A DNA stretch of 64,000 bases from positions 29,797 through 93,796 of the forward strand of contig NZ_AQXM01000057.1 in the NCBI RefSeq assembly GCF_000376245.1. The letters run 5' to 3'. The notes below the pieces were generated by a model, which worked only from the letters and a program-made list of their open reading frames with translations, was not told the DNA's origin and made no database searches. The stretch comes from Acaricomes phytoseiuli DSM 14247. Its GTDB lineage: Bacteria > Actinomycetota > Actinomycetes > Actinomycetales > Micrococcaceae. The first letter of the stretch is position 1. Each line of letters starts with the position of its first letter. The position numbers and the translations under genes are program-made. Of this stretch, positions 8,865 to 16,578 are shown piece by piece.

Positions 8865-8892
8865 AAGCCGCGCAACCCTCCGTACCTGACCG
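8844..8892. terminator. 13-bp inverted repeat spanning the permease stop
   Basis: CGGTCAGGTACGG (8844-8856) is exactly repeated in inverse orientation at 8880-8892, with a 23-base loop that contains the permease stop codon. It can form a strong hairpin at the transcript end. There is no T-run after it, so it may be a processing or stability structure, or a protein-binding site before the ABC-F gene, rather than an intrinsic terminator. Confidence 0.5.
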
Positions 8893-8940
8893 GTCGGGGG
8901 GATCAGCGAGGGATCAGCGGGGAAGTAGAATGATCAGGAC

Positions 8941-10734
8941 ATGGCACATCTCCTCGGGGCAGAAGCTCTTCACCTGGAATACCCCACGCGGGTCGTCTTC
9001 GATTCGGTGTCGATAGGGATCGAGGAAGGCGACCGGATCGGCATCGTCGGCCGGAACGGCGACGGCAAGTCCAGCCTGCTCGGGATGCTCGCCGGAACCA
9101 TCGAACCGCAATCCGGAAGGGTCACCCGCCGCGGGGATGTGCGCTTCGGCGTCCTGACCCAGCGCGATGACCTGGATGCTGAGGCGACAGTGGGATTCTC
9201 CATCGTAGGAGACCGGCCCGAGCACGAATGGGCGAGCGATCCTGCCATCCGCGATGTGATCAGCGGCCTGGCCGCCGATGTACCCTGGAACGCGCGGATC
9301 GGAGAGCTCTCCGGCGGACAGCGACGACGAGTCGCCCTCGCCGCCTTGCTCATCGGCGACTGGGACCTGATCGCCCTCGATGAGCCCACGAACCACCTCG
9401 ATGTCGAAGGCATCGCCTGGCTCGCGGGCCATCTCAAGAACCGCTGGGCTAAGAACGCCGGTGGGCTGCTGGTCATCACCCACGACCGCTGGTTCCTCGA
9501 CGAGGTCTGCACGGAGACCTGGGAGGTGCACGACGGCATCGTCGAGGCCTTCGAAGGCGGTTACGCCGCCTATGTACTCCAGCGGGTCGAACGGGACCGG
9601 ATCAATGCGGCCACCGAGCAGAAGCGACAAAATCTGATGCGCAAAGAGCTCGCTTGGCTGCGCCGCGGCGCCCCGGCCCGGACGTCGAAACCGAAATTCC
9701 GCATCGATGCCGCCAATCAGCTCATCTCCGATGTGCCACCGGTCCGGAACCCCATCGAACTGCAGCAGATGGCCGTGGCCAGGCTCGGCAAGGACGTGGT
9801 CGATCTTGAAGAGGCTGGCGTCACCTTCGGCGACCGTCAGATCCTGCGGAATCTGACCTGGCGACTCGCCCCGGGTGAGCGCACCGGAATTCTGGGCGCG
9901 AACGGCAGTGGCAAATCCACCCTGCTCAGCCTGCTCACGGGAGCCCTGGAACCCACCTCCGGGCGGGTCAAGCAGGGCAAAACGGTGCAGCTGGGGCTAC
10001 TCGATCAAGAGTTCTCGCAACTTGCCGAGATCGGCGGGGATCGGGTACGCGAGGTGCTGGCGCGCACCCGAACCACCTTCACGATCGACGGAAAAGATCT
10101 CACCCCGGCACAGCTGCTGGAGCGCCTCGGCTTCGCGCGGGAGCACCTCTCCGCACGGGTCAGCGAGCTCTCCGGCGGCCAGAAGCGCAGGCTTCAGTTG
10201 CTGCTGCTCCTGCTGAGCGAACCCAATATGATCGCCTTGGATGAGCCGACCAATGATGTGGACTCGGATATGCTCGCCGCGATGGAGGACCTGCTGGACT
10301 CCTGGCCCGGTACGCTTATCGTCGTCTCTCACGACCGCTACCTGCTGGAACGCGTCACGGACCAGCAATACGCGATCTTTGACGGACAACTGCGCCACCT
10401 GCCCGGCGGGGTCGATGAGTACCTCCGGCTGCGCCAGGCGCAGCCCACCTCCGCACAGGCCACTGCCGCTTCACCGGCTCAGAGCAGCACCGCAGAGACC
10501 CTCTCCGGCGCTGAGCGCCGCACCGCCCAGAAAGAGCTATCCGCCATCGAGCGCCGCATGAATAAACTCAGCAGCGATGTCAAAGATGTGCACGCACGGA
10601 TGGCCGCGCACGACCAGAGCGATTTCGCCGGCCTGCAGGCGCTCACCGAGCAGCTGCGCGCGGCGGAAGTCGAGACCTCCGAATTGGAGGAGCGCTGGCT
10701 GGAGCTGTCCGAACAGCTGGAGCCCTCGGCCTAG
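8941..10734 (+). CDS. ABC-F family ATPase (Uup-like)
   Basis: A soluble tandem ATP-binding-cassette protein of 597 residues without membrane segments; ABC-F proteins act on the ribosome or DNA-linked processes rather than transport. First cassette: Walker A GRNGDGKSS at 37-45, signature LSGGQRRRV near 124, LIALDEPTNHLD. Second cassette: GANGSGKST near 320, LSGGQKRRL near 411, MIALDEPTNDVD. A C-terminal coiled coil follows (AERRTAQKELSAIERRMNKL and on), typical of the Uup branch. The second Walker B carries NDVD where most have NHLD. The gene commonly neighbours ispE in actinobacteria, as here. It is preceded by the permease hairpin and probably has its own promoter. Confidence 0.93.
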   Translation: MAHLLGAEALHLEYPTRVVFDSVSIGIEEGDRIGIVGRNGDGKSSLLGMLAGTIEPQSGRVTRRGDVRFGVLTQRDDLDAEATVGFSIVGDRPEHEWASDPAIRDVISGLAADVPWNARIGELSGGQRRRVALAALLIGDWDLIALDEPTNHLDVEGIAWLAGHLKNRWAKNAGGLLVITHDRWFLDEVCTETWEVHDGIVEAFEGGYAAYVLQRVERDRINAATEQKRQNLMRKELAWLRRGAPARTSKPKFRIDAANQLISDVPPVRNPIELQQMAVARLGKDVVDLEEAGVTFGDRQILRNLTWRLAPGERTGILGANGSGKSTLLSLLTGALEPTSGRVKQGKTVQLGLLDQEFSQLAEIGGDRVREVLARTRTTFTIDGKDLTPAQLLERLGFAREHLSARVSELSGGQKRRLQLLLLLLSEPNMIALDEPTNDVDSDMLAAMEDLLDSWPGTLIVVSHDRYLLERVTDQQYAIFDGQLRHLPGGVDEYLRLRQAQPTSAQATAASPAQSSTAETLSGAERRTAQKELSAIERRMNKLSSDVKDVHARMAAHDQSDFAGLQALTEQLRAAEVETSELEERWLELSEQLEPSA

Positions 10735-10775
10735 CACCCCAGCACTCCAGCTGACTCAAAGTCGGCCTGCCCTGC

Positions 10776-11216
10776 TCACCCCTCCTGGGAATCGACTGAT
10801 CCCGCGCCCAGTAGCCCGGCCAGCTGCGCGGTGTCGGCGAGGTAGCGCTCATAGGGAAAGCCGCTCTCCAACAGGGATTGCTTGAGTTCATCGGCAAGCG
10901 GACGTCCGGTGTTGTGGAAGGCCTGCGAGCCCTCCTCCGTGAGCGTGACCAGCTTACGCCGGCCATGCGCCGGGTCCTGATTGATCGACACCAACCCGGT
11001 CTGGAGGAGCGGCCGGAGTGCCCGGCTCACTGCCGGATCGGAGACGACCAGTGCTTCGGCGAGCTGATGCTGGGTCATCGGCGCTTGTTCTTCGAGTGTG
11101 CCAAGCAGCCTCAGCTGACTGTAACCGAGCTGGTCCTGAGCCTGCATGCGCTCACGCGCATGTCCGCCTAGAAGCGAGACCACCCGGTGCAGCAGATCAG
11201 CAAGTCCTTCATCCAT
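10776..11216 (-). CDS. MarR family transcriptional regulator
   Basis: A 146-residue winged-helix regulator. The DNA-binding region is GYSQLRLLGTLEEQAPMTQH, then QLAEALVVSDPAVSRALRPL, then the wing DPAHGRRKLVTLTEEG. Length and layout match MarR proteins, which act as dimers on palindromic operators and often sense small aromatic or oxidising compounds. It is divergent from a predicted DUF6790-like membrane protein; only 49 bp separate the two starts and this gap carries an inverted repeat (11238-11265). That suggests MarR represses both itself and the membrane protein. The ligand is unknown. Confidence 0.88.
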   Translation of the reverse strand: MDEGLADLLHRVVSLLGGHARERMQAQDQLGYSQLRLLGTLEEQAPMTQHQLAEALVVSDPAVSRALRPLLQTGLVSINQDPAHGRRKLVTLTEEGSQAFHNTGRPLADELKQSLLESGFPYERYLADTAQLAGLLGAGSVDSQEG

Positions 11217-11237
11217 GAATTTAATTCTAGCTCAAGT

Positions 11238-11265
11238 CTTGCGCATGCAATATTAACAATGCAAG
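11238..11265. promoter_or_regulatory. Probable MarR operator
   Basis: CTTGC at 11238-11242 pairs with GCAAG at 11261-11265, bracketing an AT-rich centre with the related motifs CATGCAATA and CAATGCAAG. The element occupies most of the gap between the divergent MarR and membrane-protein genes and abuts the latter's first ATG. Confidence 0.45.
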
Positions 11266-11841
11266 ATGAAAGGCATGGATACGACATACCTCGCTGAAGC
11301 AGCCACTCCTTTGTTCTTCCCGGCCATCGCAGTGATCGGCGCGGCCATTCACGCCCGCAGCCGGCGCAGTAAGCACAGCACCAGTCCAGCTAGCGCGGAG
11401 ATCTGGTTCCGCTGGTGGGCCCTTGTCGCGCTCAGCGGCGGAAGCCTCTGGATGACCCTTTCCTTCCTTACCATCCCCGGAATCATGACCGAGATGATCG
11501 GATTCCAGAACACACCCTTCGTCACCGAAATAGCCTTCGCTAACCTGGGCCTCGCAGTCATGGGGTTCCGCGCCGTTCACGCCTCGTACCGGGAACGCAT
11601 CACCATCGCGCTCGGCACCGGGATGTTCCTCTGGGGCGCAACCCTGGGCCATCTCTACCAGTGGTTCGCACACGACGATACCGCGCCCGGCAATATCGGC
11701 GCAGTGCTCATCTACGATCTCGCGCTACCAGCGCTGCTGATCGTCTTCGCACGGCAAGCCCGCAAGCAGGCTCAGCTGCCGACAGCCACCGTCCCACAAG
11801 AACAAGCGCCGATTGCCTCAGCAGAACTCGGCACCCGCTGA
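11266..11841 (+). CDS. DUF6790-like integral membrane protein
   Basis: A small membrane protein of 188-191 residues with about four hydrophobic segments: LAEAATPLFFPAIAVIGAAI, WWALVALSGGSLWMTLSFL, ALGTGMFLWGATLGHLYQWF and IGAVLIYDLALPALLIVFAR. The C-terminal tail is polar. I recognise the general form of the DUF6790 family but no catalytic motif. Two starts are possible, 11266 and 11275; neither has a strong Shine-Dalgarno. It is divergent from the MarR gene and most likely controlled by it. Function unknown; a role in export or stress is only a guess. Confidence 0.6.
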   Translation: MKGMDTTYLAEAATPLFFPAIAVIGAAIHARSRRSKHSTSPASAEIWFRWWALVALSGGSLWMTLSFLTIPGIMTEMIGFQNTPFVTEIAFANLGLAVMGFRAVHASYRERITIALGTGMFLWGATLGHLYQWFAHDDTAPGNIGAVLIYDLALPALLIVFARQARKQAQLPTATVPQEQAPIASAELGTR

Positions 11842-11877
11842 ACTCCGCCGCTTCCGCCTCGGCGCACCCTCAACGCG

Positions 11878-12915
11878 CTACAGGTTGAGATCGGTGACGA
11901 TTTTCGCGCCGTGCGCTGGAGAATGCACCGTATACGCCCAGCACCGGGCACCATCGGCCAGCTCTTCCTGCGCGACGCGCGTGGCCAGATCCTCAGCGTG
12001 CTCGGGGTCCCGGGCCAGCAGCGCCACCGTCGGCCCCGAACCGGAGACCAGACTGGCCAGAGCACCGAGCCTGTCACCAAGAGCCAGCACTTCTTTCAGC
12101 TGCGGGGCCAGCCTGGCCGCAGCGACTTGCAGATCATTGCTCAGCAGTGGAGCGAGAGCCTCGGCATCGCCATCGCGTAGTGCCTGGAGGACTAACGGGT
12201 CGACACCCTGCGGTTCTGCCGGCTCGCTGCCAGCGGCGGCACGCATCCGGTCCAGCATGTCGAAGACGGTGGGGGTCGCCAACCCGTACCCCGCCTGCAC
12301 GAGCACCCAGTGCAAGGGCTGGGGCGCCAGAACCGGCGAGAGCTCATCACCCACGCCGACGCCGATCGCCGCTCCGCCAAGCAGTGCGAAAGGCACATCC
12401 GCACCCAGCTCCGCACCCAGGTGAGCCAGCTCCTCCCGGGCCAGTCCGGAGCCCCAGAGCGCATCGCAGGCCAGGAGGGCAGCAGCGGCATCGGCGGACC
12501 CGCCGCCCATCCCGCCCGCCACCGGGACCTGCTTCACGATATCCAAATGCACCCCGGTGGATTGTTCGCTGATCTCGGCCAGCAGCTTCGCCGCCCGGAC
12601 CGCCAGGTTATTGTCGTCGAGAGGCACATCCGTGGGCTGCGGCTGACCTTCCGGGGGGCGGATCGAGACAGTCACGCCGCTTTCCGGGGTGGCCGTAGCG
12701 ATGACTTCCTCATACAGCGAGACCGCGAGGTAGACACTGACCACAGAGTGATAACCATCAGCGCGGAGCGGCCCCACCGAGAAAGAGACGTTGATCTTCC
12801 CAGGCGCTTTGGCTCGCACACTGCGGTGAGCGCGCGGCAGCGTATTGGGCGAACGATGATGCTCTGAAGAGGGGGAAGGCTGCGTGCTTTGAGGGTCAGT
12901 GCGCGGCTGCTTCAT
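11878..12915 (-). CDS. ispE: 4-(cytidine 5'-diphospho)-2-C-methyl-D-erythritol kinase
   Basis: IspE phosphorylates CDP-methylerythritol in the methylerythritol phosphate pathway to isoprenoids. The GHMP-kinase pattern is visible: VRAKAPGKINVSFSVGPLRA with DGYHSVVSVY, then the ATP loop PVAGGMGGGSADAAAALLA, and a C-terminal SLVSGSGPTVALLA. The protein is 345 residues, longer than usual because of about 33 polar N-terminal residues (MKQPRTDPQSTQ...) ahead of the domain; a later start is possible but no internal ATG fits. It follows rsmA with a 97-bp gap, in the order rpf-rsmA-ispE that is conserved in actinobacteria. Confidence 0.93.
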   Translation of the reverse strand: MKQPRTDPQSTQPSPSSEHHRSPNTLPRAHRSVRAKAPGKINVSFSVGPLRADGYHSVVSVYLAVSLYEEVIATATPESGVTVSIRPPEGQPQPTDVPLDDNNLAVRAAKLLAEISEQSTGVHLDIVKQVPVAGGMGGGSADAAAALLACDALWGSGLAREELAHLGAELGADVPFALLGGAAIGVGVGDELSPVLAPQPLHWVLVQAGYGLATPTVFDMLDRMRAAAGSEPAEPQGVDPLVLQALRDGDAEALAPLLSNDLQVAAARLAPQLKEVLALGDRLGALASLVSGSGPTVALLARDPEHAEDLATRVAQEELADGARCWAYTVHSPAHGAKIVTDLNL

Positions 12916-13012
12916 AGCCCTAACCTACTGTATGAGAATCCTCGGTCAATGCGGGGCGGTTTCCGCAGGTAGCGCTCAGAGCATATCGTCAAGCCAGCCC
13001 CCGGCCCAGTAC

Positions 13013-13897
13013 TCAACTCAGCTCCCGGGCTGCCACAGCGATTCTGGCGAAGGCGGAAATATCCAGGGTCTCTCCTCGGGCCCCGGGATCCACACCAGCC
13101 CGAAGCAGCCGTTCCTCGGCCTGCACCGCCCCGCTGGCCCAGCCGGCGAGTGCAGCACGGAGGGTTTTCCGCCGCTGTGCGAAGGCGGCATCGATCACCG
13201 CGAAGACCTCTGCGCGCAGACTCTCATGCGCGGGCGGCTCCCCCCGGGTGAATTCGACCAGACCTGAGGCGATCTGGGGTGCCGGCCAGAACACGTTCTT
13301 CCCGATCACCCCCACCTTGCGCATCCGGCCATACCATGCGGATTTCACCGAAGGCACGCCGTAGACCCGGCCTCCCGGAGCGCTGGCCAGCCGATCCGCA
13401 ACCTCGTCCTGGACCATCACCAGACCGTGCTGCAGGGACGGAAACTGCTCCAGCAGGTGCAGCACCACCGGCACCGCGACGTTGTACGGGAGATTGGCTA
13501 CGAGCGCGCTCGGCTCATGCTCCGGATCGGCTACCGGCAGTTCCGTGATCCGCAAGGCATCGGCCTGCACTACTTCCAGCGCAGCCGTACGGTCCGGGCG
13601 GAACTCGCGCACGGTCTGCGGGAGCCTGGCGGCCAGTACCGGATCGATCTCCACCGCGACGACCTTAGCGGCCACATCCAGCAGCCCCAGAGTCAGCGAG
13701 CCCAGACCGGGGCCGACCTCCAGCACCGTCTCCTCGGGGCGGAGACGAGCGGCGGAGACGATGCGACGAATCGTGTTGCCGTCGATGACGAAGTTCTGCC
13801 CCAGCGTTTTAGTCGGCCGGACGCCAAGCTCCGCGGCGAGTCGACGGATTTCCACCGCACCGAAGAGAGGGGCGGCACCGGGCAGGGATTCAGTCAC
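13013..13897 (-). CDS. rsmA: 16S rRNA (adenine1518/1519-N6)-dimethyltransferase
   Basis: RsmA/KsgA dimethylates two adenines in the 3' hairpin of 16S rRNA during small-subunit maturation. Motifs: [16 protein letters not shown], the SAM-binding [30 protein letters not shown], catalytic [13 protein letters not shown] and later [21 protein letters not shown]. Length 294 residues is standard. The start is GTG at 13897. It lies between rpf and ispE in the conserved actinobacterial order. A hairpin (13933-13966) stands between rpf and this gene. Confidence 0.95.
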   Translation of the reverse strand: MTESLPGAAPLFGAVEIRRLAAELGVRPTKTLGQNFVIDGNTIRRIVSAARLRPEETVLEVGPGLGSLTLGLLDVAAKVVAVEIDPVLAARLPQTVREFRPDRTAALEVVQADALRITELPVADPEHEPSALVANLPYNVAVPVVLHLLEQFPSLQHGLVMVQDEVADRLASAPGGRVYGVPSVKSAWYGRMRKVGVIGKNVFWPAPQIASGLVEFTRGEPPAHESLRAEVFAVIDAAFAQRRKTLRAALAGWASGAVQAEERLLRAGVDPGARGETLDISAFARIAVAARELS

Positions 13898-13932
13898 CGC
13901 AGCAGTCTACCGATAGACCCGGCTGACAAGCC

Positions 13933-13966
13933 GACGCCCGCATCCGATAACTCGGACACGGGCGTC
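13933..13966. terminator. Strong interrupted hairpin between rpf and rsmA
   Basis: GACGCCCG pairs with CGGGCGTC across a second 5-bp stem (TCCGA with TCGGA on either side of a 4-base loop). It lies just after the rpf stop and just before the rsmA start. There is no T-run, so it may attenuate or stabilise the rpf transcript rather than end it outright. Confidence 0.5.
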
Positions 13967-14007
13967 GCAATGATGCACTGATGGATCAATAGATCAGCGG
14001 ATATCCC

Positions 14008-15189
14008 TTAGCGGAAGAGATTAGCGCCGCAGCCCCACTGACCTGCACCGGCTTTGTTGTAGAGGATCTGCGCCCGGTTGAGCTGCTCGGCGGGCGAAGC
14101 GTCGATCGGGTTGCCGGTTCCGCCTACGGAGGCCCAGGTACTCTGGGAGAACTGGTAGAGGCCGTAGTAGCCGGCGGGGTTGACGGCCCGCGGATTGCCA
14201 GTGGATTCGCACTGGGCGAGCGCAGCCCAGTTGAGCCCGGCGGCAGCGCCACCGGCACTACCGGCTGCTTCCGCAGGCTTCGGCGCTTCCGGCTTGGGGC
14301 GATCCTTGCCGCCCACGGTGACTTGCTCGGACACCGGCTCGGAGAGCGTCTTCTCACCGGTGAGTTTCCGGCTCACCTCACGGCCGTCCATGCTGACCAC
14401 GGCGAAGCTCTTCTCCAGCTTGCCCGGGGTGCCCTTACGGGTCACTTTCTTCTCGTCCTTGAAGGCTTCGGGGTCGACGGTCTGCTCGGTTTTGAAAGGA
14501 ACGTCTTCGGTGACCGTGCTGACCTCACCGGTGCTCATCCGGGATACTTTGACCACCATATTGGGCACTACCGGCGCCCCGCCCGGAAGCGAGGTGACAT
14601 CCTGCGGGCCGACCTGCACGCCGGCACCGGAGAGCAGCTCGTCAACGGTGGATGCGGTGGTGGTCTGGGTGACGTTGCGTCCGTCGGCGATCACCTCGAC
14701 CCGCTTCTCCGTGGAGATCGAGAGCTGCTGGAGCTTGTCGTTGAGCGCCGTCTCCTGGGAGGCGCTGAGCTGAACGTTCCCGGAGACGCCGAGTTCGCTA
14801 ACCAGATCACCGACATGATCGACGGTGGTCTGCACGGTGGTCTGCGCGCCATCGAGGGTCACGGAAACCTCTTTGGGCGTGCTGACTTTGATCTCGGTGC
14901 CATTGGCGACCGCTGTATCGAGCGCTGGAGTGACCTGGTCGGAGGCACCCACGTTCACCGAGGCCTGGGACAGCACGTCCTGGACTGTGCCGCCGAAGGT
15001 CTGAACCGCACGCTGCTCACCGTTGACCATCAGGGTGACGTTTTTATTAGCTCCGGCGAAGCCGACCAGACCGCCGATCAGCGCGATCAGGACAACGGCT
15101 TGCCCGGTGAGCTTGGGCCAGCTGAGCTTGCCATCTCCGGTGCGCACTGTGGCCCCGAGAGCGGACCGAAAAGAGGAGAAACGTGACAC
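14008..15189 (-). CDS. Resuscitation-promoting factor (RpfB type)
   Basis: A secreted or membrane-tethered muralytic enzyme that cleaves peptidoglycan and promotes exit from dormancy. The 393-residue chain has a basic N-terminus, one hydrophobic segment (AVVLIALIGGLVGFAGA, about 31-47), three DUF348 repeats (about 50-200), a G5 domain with EDVPFKTEQTVDPEAFKD (about 205-290), a Pro-rich linker (DRPKPEAPKPAEA) and the C-terminal transglycosylase-like Rpf domain (NWAALAQCESTGNP, GYYGLYQFSQSTWASVGG). The Glu in QCESTGNP is the expected catalytic acid. Start GTG at 15189. It follows tatD and precedes rsmA, as in other actinobacteria. The 347-bp leader suggests post-transcriptional control. Confidence 0.93.
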   Translation of the reverse strand: MSRFSSFRSALGATVRTGDGKLSWPKLTGQAVVLIALIGGLVGFAGANKNVTLMVNGEQRAVQTFGGTVQDVLSQASVNVGASDQVTPALDTAVANGTEIKVSTPKEVSVTLDGAQTTVQTTVDHVGDLVSELGVSGNVQLSASQETALNDKLQQLSISTEKRVEVIADGRNVTQTTTASTVDELLSGAGVQVGPQDVTSLPGGAPVVPNMVVKVSRMSTGEVSTVTEDVPFKTEQTVDPEAFKDEKKVTRKGTPGKLEKSFAVVSMDGREVSRKLTGEKTLSEPVSEQVTVGGKDRPKPEAPKPAEAAGSAGGAAAGLNWAALAQCESTGNPRAVNPAGYYGLYQFSQSTWASVGGTGNPIDASPAEQLNRAQILYNKAGAGQWGCGANLFR

Positions 15190-15536
15190 AGGTATCCGTA
15201 ACTACTAGAGCATCCGGGCACGGAACCTCTACAGACACAGAGCAGGAAAGCGCGCTACCGCAGGGCATGCGTTCACCTTCGTCACGGCCAGGGCCGCCCA
15301 CCCGCTCAGCCTGGCAAGAACTCAAGATCCCTCAGCCGGGTATCACTCGGGTCGCTGTTATCCGTAGGCCTTCCCCGACCCCGGCTATTGAATATCTAAT
15401 GTAACCGAATCGTGACCTAAGCGCCAAAGCAGTCTCTGTTCCGTAACGTCCGAACTGGGCAAGATGACGTCCGGTGACTCTCTGCTGACCCGCTTCAGCT
15501 CAACTCAGCTCAGCCCGACTCAGCTCAATTCATCAG
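15190..15536 (-). promoter_or_regulatory. Long 5' leader of the rpf gene
   Basis: There is no gene in these 347 bp between tatD and rpf. Many actinobacterial rpf genes have a c-di-AMP (ydaO) riboswitch here. Read on the minus strand, parts look similar (GGCTGAGCGGGTGGGCGG, then AAGGTGAACGC, then GCGGTAGCGCGCTTTC), but the usual closing CAGCTAAC block is not found, so it may be a divergent version or something else. The tatD-proximal end (about 15494-15530) is a run of CTGAG/GAGCT repeats. Confidence 0.3.
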
Positions 15537-16529
15537 CTAAGCCCAGGAGCCGTAGACCGTTTCGGTGTTGCGCCGGAGCGAATCGGCGAACTCGGCGAGA
15601 TCGGCTGCACGGTGCTGGGCCATGGCGCGGACGGTATGGGGCAGCAGATAGCTCGCATTCGGCCGGCCGCGGAAAGGATGCGGGGTGAGGAACGGGGCAT
15701 CGGTCTCCACCAGGAGCAGCTCTGGTTCGGCGATACTCAGAGCGGCTCGGAGATGATCCGCGTTCTTGAAGGTCACCGTGCCAGAAAAGGACATGTACCA
15801 ACCGCGCTCATTACAGATCCGGGCAAGGCCGGCATCCCCGGAGAAGCAGTGGAAGACGACTTTCTCCGGTGCGCCCTCTTCCTCCAGGATGCGCACTACA
15901 TCGTCATGGGCGTCACGGTCGTGGATCTGCAGGGCCAGGCCGAGCCGCTTCGCGATGTCGATATGGCGGCGGAAGGAGAAATGCTGCTCGGAACGCAATT
16001 CCGGCTCGGTGCGGAAGTAATCCAGCCCGGTCTCGCCGATGGCGCGAACCCGGGGGTGGCCGGCCAACTGCTCGATCTCCGCTAAGGCTTCCTCCAGCGC
16101 CGCTCGCCCCTGGCGGCTCACCAGCCGCGGAGCATCGTTGGGGTGGATCGCCACCGCACCCAGCAGCCGATGATCGGTTTCCACCGCCTCGATGACGAAG
16201 CGCGAGGAAGCGATATCGCAGCCCACCTGGACGGCTGCCATCACTGCCGCCTCCGCGGCAGTGTCCAAAGCATCGGTTACCGAGACCTCGACCAGACCGT
16301 CCCTGAAGTCCAGATGCGTGTGATTATCGATCACCGGTACGGGCAGCGGCTCCGGAAGCGGAGGATACTCCAGCTTCCGCCGCTTGCCGCTGCCGTCCGT
16401 CCCGGAGCGCTGCTGCGAACTCCCGGCGGCACCGGCCACGCCCTGCCCGGCATCATCCGCTACCCGGTAAGCGGCCGGAGCCACCTCGGGGGCCGAATTG
16501 TCCTGATCCTCACCGGGGCCTGTGCTCAT
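15537..16529 (-). CDS. tatD: TatD family metal-dependent hydrolase (DNase)
   Basis: A TIM-barrel metallohydrolase of the TatD/YcfH family, with 3'-5' deoxyribonuclease activity in characterised members. Metal ligands are in place: VIDNHTHLDF, IGETGLDYFR, ALQIHDRDAHDD, VVFHCFSGD and LLVETDAPFLTP. The 330-residue chain has about 50 polar N-terminal residues before the barrel, longer than in E. coli but common in actinobacteria. It is downstream of the aldehyde dehydrogenase on the same strand (49-bp gap) and upstream of rpf. The neighbourhood tatD-rpf-rsmA-ispE is conserved. Confidence 0.93.
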   Translation of the reverse strand: MSTGPGEDQDNSAPEVAPAAYRVADDAGQGVAGAAGSSQQRSGTDGSGKRRKLEYPPLPEPLPVPVIDNHTHLDFRDGLVEVSVTDALDTAAEAAVMAAVQVGCDIASSRFVIEAVETDHRLLGAVAIHPNDAPRLVSRQGRAALEEALAEIEQLAGHPRVRAIGETGLDYFRTEPELRSEQHFSFRRHIDIAKRLGLALQIHDRDAHDDVVRILEEEGAPEKVVFHCFSGDAGLARICNERGWYMSFSGTVTFKNADHLRAALSIAEPELLLVETDAPFLTPHPFRGRPNASYLLPHTVRAMAQHRAADLAEFADSLRRNTETVYGSWA

Positions 16530-16578
16530 AAAGCCACTCTAGCCCGGCGAGTTCACCACCGGCTTCGCCGCCGGGAGC

